DNA from: Botryobacter ruber
Lineage (GTDB): Bacteria > Bacteroidota > Bacteroidia > Cytophagales > Hymenobacteraceae
Reading direction: 5' to 3'
NCBI RefSeq assembly: GCF_003347595.2
Contig: NZ_QCZK02000024.1
Location: forward strand, 124,001-188,000
DNA: 64,000 bases
This document shows positions 61,631 to 64,000 of the stretch, one piece after another; within the stretch, counting starts at the first letter, position 1; every line of letters starts with the position of its first letter. The notes under the pieces were generated by a model. It had not been told where the DNA came from and did not search any database. It saw only the letters and a list, made by a program, of their open reading frames with translations. Position numbers and translations under genes: made by a program.

Positions 61631-62785
61631 TTAATTTGATTGAACATTGCTCACCTGCCCGAACACCACCGGCTGCCCTTCGTTCAGGTTCTGGTAACCG
61701 GCTGTAATAATCTGGTCGGTAGGCTTAAGGCCTTCCAGCACTTCTACCTGGCCGGCATACGTAACGCCGGTGGTAATTTCCTGGCGTGCCGCCACATAGC
61801 GGTTGCCTTCTTTGCGGGCCACATAAATGTATTCGGCCTTACCATCCTGCTGCACCAGGTTTACCGGCACCGTAATGGCGTCTTCGTTTTTGTAGTTGCG
61901 GATGCGCACCACCGCCAGCAGGTTAGGGCGCAGCGCTATTTCCTTGTTGTTCTTCAGCTTAAGTTCGATTGTAAAAGTGCGGCTGGAAGGGTTGATAAAC
62001 TGACTCACCACATCCACGGTAGCCGGCACCTCTTTGTCCAGGTCGGGAAAGCGCACAATGGCTTCGTCGCCTTTGTTTATCTTAGCCATGTAAGCTTCCG
62101 ATACTTCTGCCACTACCTTGCCGCCTGTAGTATTCACGACCCGGATAATGCCCATACCCGGCATCACTGCCTCGCCTGTATTCGGCATTACATCGTCTAC
62201 CACGCCACTGATAGGCGCTTTCACGTTAAACTGGCTGCGTTGCTGCTGCAGGGCACCCAGGTTGCGCTGCAGAGCTTCGTAGTTGTTTTTGGCCGTGAGG
62301 TACTGCATTTCGGTTCCAATCTTCTGGTCCCAGAGGTTTTTCTGTTTCTCGTAGGCAATGCGGGCCAGGTCCAGACGGGTGCGCAGTTCGGCCAGGTTCT
62401 GCTCCAGCACCGTCGCATCAATCGTAGCCATGGTCTGTCCTTTCGACACGCGGTCGCCACGCTCTACCTTCACGCTCGTCAGCACCCCGCCCACCTGCGG
62501 ACTTACCAGCACATCCTGGTCGAACTGCGCCTTGCCCGGCACTTCCAGGTAATGGCTGAAAGTATCCTGCTGCACCGATGCCACGCTCACCGGCACCGTC
62601 TTTTTCTCGACAACACCACCTTTGCCTTCTTTTTTCAACTCTGCCTCCAGTGTGGCAATCTGCTCCTGTAGCTCTGTCTGCTGCTCTTTTAAGGCGGCCA
62701 GTTGCGCTTCCTTATCATTTTCCTGTTGGCAAGCTGCAAAGGCTATGGTGGCAGCTACAGAAGTAAATAGTAGTATCTTTTTCAT
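61631..62785 (-). CDS. RND efflux periplasmic adaptor (membrane fusion protein), lipoprotein
   Basis: A product of 384 residues from the ATG at 62785, chosen because MKKILLFTSVAATIAFAAC gives a signal peptide with lipobox AFAAC; an in-frame ATG nine codons earlier is less likely. It has a coiled-coil hairpin near the N-terminus (EAQLAALKEQQTELQEQIATLEAELKKEG) and a barrel-sandwich (VSPQVGGVLTSVKVERGDRVSKGQTMATID). A second coiled coil follows (LAELRTRLDLARIAYEKQKNLWDQKIGTEMQYL), then a beta-barrel and membrane-proximal part. It links the RND pump to TolC. The signal-peptide codons contain a motif copy (62733-62762). Confidence 0.93.
   Translation of the reverse strand: MKKILLFTSVAATIAFAACQQENDKEAQLAALKEQQTELQEQIATLEAELKKEGKGGVVEKKTVPVSVASVQQDTFSHYLEVPGKAQFDQDVLVSPQVGGVLTSVKVERGDRVSKGQTMATIDATVLEQNLAELRTRLDLARIAYEKQKNLWDQKIGTEMQYLTAKNNYEALQRNLGALQQQRSQFNVKAPISGVVDDVMPNTGEAVMPGMGIIRVVNTTGGKVVAEVSEAYMAKINKGDEAIVRFPDLDKEVPATVDVVSQFINPSSRTFTIELKLKNNKEIALRPNLLAVVRIRNYKNEDAITVPVNLVQQDGKAEYIYVARKEGNRYVAARQEITTGVTYAGQVEVLEGLKPTDQIITAGYQNLNEGQPVVFGQVSNVQSN
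62733..62762 (-). repeat. dispersed 30-bp motif, copy 21 (inside signal-peptide codons)
   Basis: On the minus strand: CTTCTGTAGCTGCCACCAT then AGCCTTTGCAGC, encoding SVAATIAFAA. It is a fair match that could partly reflect signal-peptide composition. Confidence 0.5.
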
Positions 62786-62817
62786 TTTTAGTACAGGTCT
62801 GGTTGGTTTCAAGTGTT

Positions 62818-64000
62818 TTATTTTGTTGTTAAGGTGCCGGTAGCTTTGTCGAGGTTTACTTTGGCGATAAGGGCATCGTACATGGCGGCGTAGTAATTGG
62901 TTTGTGCCTGGCGCAGGTCGGTTTCGGCAGTTACCACTTCCAGGTTCGTGCCCACCCCTTCCTGGAATTTGATTTTGGCAACACGCGCGATTTCTTCTGC
63001 TAACTCTAAATTTTCGCGCTGCGAGGCCAGTACCTCCAGCGAGTTGGTGAGTTCTGTAGAAGATTGCGCCAGTTGCAGGTCAATGCTTTGCTTGAGGGTT
63101 TCAAATCCTAACTTCGTATTTTCGAGGGTAAGCTTGGACTGTTGTATCTGGTAGTGTTTGCGAAGTCCATCAAAAATGGGCACCTGCAGCTGCACGCCAA
63201 GAAATCCAAAATCCAGCCAGTTGGTCCTTTTAGTTATAAAAGAAAACTCATTACTGGCGGTACTGTAACCAAAGCGGGAATTCAGATACAGTTTTGGCAA
63301 ATACCCGGAGCGCAGATTTTTCAGGTCCAGTTGGGCCAGGTCACGTTGCGTTTCCAGCAACGAATATTCTATGCGGTTGCTGTAGTTAAAGCTGCCCGTG
63401 TTCGCTTTGCTCATGTCCACCTCCACTTCACTTAGCTTATCTGTCAACACGAGCTGTTCTTCCTGGTCCATACCCATCTGGAATTTAAGCAGGTCTTCGC
63501 TCAGCTGCAGCAGGCGCTCTGTTTTTTGCTTCTCCACGTTCAGGTTATTGCGCGTAACACGCAGGCGGTCTACATCCAGCTTTTCGGCCACGCCATTCTC
63601 GAACATTACCTGCGTTTGATGCAGCAGGGTATCCAGGCGGGCTAGGTTCTGGTTCAGAAGCTCCATGCGCTCCCGACTTACCAGCACACTGTAATAAGCT
63701 TTTGACACCTGCTCTGCTACCTCTATTTCAGTTTGCGTCAGGCTCTTGCGCGATAGCTCTGTATAGGTTTTAGCAGCCTTTAGCCCGATCAGGTAAGATC
63801 CGTCAAACAGCAACTGGCTACCCGTAAGAACTGCATTGCCGGAATATATTGGTGTAAAAGGCAATGCCACGTATGTACCTGGCTCTGCATCCGGGTTAGT
63901 AAACTGAGCAGGCACAAAGGTCTTTTGCTGCACAAAGAAACCGCCCACATCAGCGGAAGCATTTATCTGCGGCAATCCCATCGCCCTGATCTCTCCCACT
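62818..64000 (-). CDS. TolC family outer-membrane efflux protein (5' end outside window)
   Basis: At least 393 residues of a TolC-type channel are present. The 3' end is in the window; the N-terminus and any signal peptide lie beyond the right edge, and the apparent ATG at 63999 is internal (MGLPQINASADVGGFF is usual for the first repeat after about 60 residues). Typical motifs are LTGSQLLFDGSYLIGLKAAKTY, QVSKAYYSVLVSRERMELLNQNLARLDTLL, and a second repeat with LRSGYLPKLYLNSRFGYS and QVPIFDGLRKHYQIQQSKLTLE. It is first in the efflux operon, 33 bases upstream of the adaptor's chosen start. Confidence 0.92.
   Translation of the reverse strand, partial: VGEIRAMGLPQINASADVGGFFVQQKTFVPAQFTNPDAEPGTYVALPFTPIYSGNAVLTGSQLLFDGSYLIGLKAAKTYTELSRKSLTQTEIEVAEQVSKAYYSVLVSRERMELLNQNLARLDTLLHQTQVMFENGVAEKLDVDRLRVTRNNLNVEKQKTERLLQLSEDLLKFQMGMDQEEQLVLTDKLSEVEVDMSKANTGSFNYSNRIEYSLLETQRDLAQLDLKNLRSGYLPKLYLNSRFGYSTASNEFSFITKRTNWLDFGFLGVQLQVPIFDGLRKHYQIQQSKLTLENTKLGFETLKQSIDLQLAQSSTELTNSLEVLASQRENLELAEEIARVAKIKFQEGVGTNLEVVTAETDLRQAQTNYYAAMYDALIAKVNLDKATGTLTTK

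Overview
The window comes from a member of the Bacteroidota, most likely a Cytophagales/Hymenobacteraceae bacterium close to Pontibacter. This placement is inference from gene content: a SusC/SusD pair, several type IX secretion (T9SS) cargo proteins with type A and type B C-terminal sorting domains, two PorP/SprF proteins, a fused alpha/beta 2-oxoacid dehydrogenase E1, a YtxJ bacillithiol-type protein, and two RNA genes preceded by textbook Bacteroidota promoters (TTTG, 20 bases, then TAnnTTTG). No rRNA, phage, insertion sequence or CRISPR array was seen.

Layout. 1-7.5 kb (minus strand): a truncated TonB-dependent receptor, a block of nested palindromes, then a three-gene surface operon (ice-binding-like type B adhesin, PorP/SprF, PorE-like OmpA protein). 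8-13.2 kb: lipA, an outer-membrane barrel, OsmC, YtxJ, two small exported proteins and the fused E1. 13.5-25 kb (plus strand): M16 peptidase, a susCD pair behind a 1.1 kb leader, an aldo/keto reductase, ispF, an M28 peptidase and an orphan lutB. 26-29 kb: a 136-nt tRNA-like gene with an enlarged variable arm, an unknown gene in operon with gluQ, a small secreted-protein gene broken by an in-frame TGA, and tRNA-Arg(CCT). 30-39 kb (minus strand): a second SprF plus type B adhesin operon whose adhesin carries a large internal tandem duplication, a related type A protein, a Spy-like protein and a tiny protein that is almost only a sorting domain. 39.4-42.5 kb: a flavoprotein, type III PKS, methyltransferase cluster resembling phenolic-lipid operons. 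43-57.6 kb: an HDAC-like deacetylase, barrels, YceI, a PfpI-family protein, a sulfite-exporter-like permease with a divergent Rrf2 regulator, ChrA, two thioredoxin-fold proteins, NlpC/P60 and YgjP-like genes. 57.9-64 kb (minus strand): a TolC/adaptor/RND efflux operon ending in an acyl-carrier-like gene whose phosphopantetheine serine is replaced by proline.

The most unusual signal is not a gene. A degenerate motif of about 30 bp, roughly CTGCACCTGCCACCA, three variable bases, then CCTCTGCTCC, recurs at least 21 times by eye, on both strands in near equal numbers. Most copies lie just 3' of genes and a few lie inside coding sequence. I know of no name for it. Other observations worth follow-up are the tRNA-like RNA, the serine-less carrier protein, and a shared tandem operator-like repeat upstream of two T9SS cargo genes. 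All identifications rest on reading the sequence; no database search was possible.
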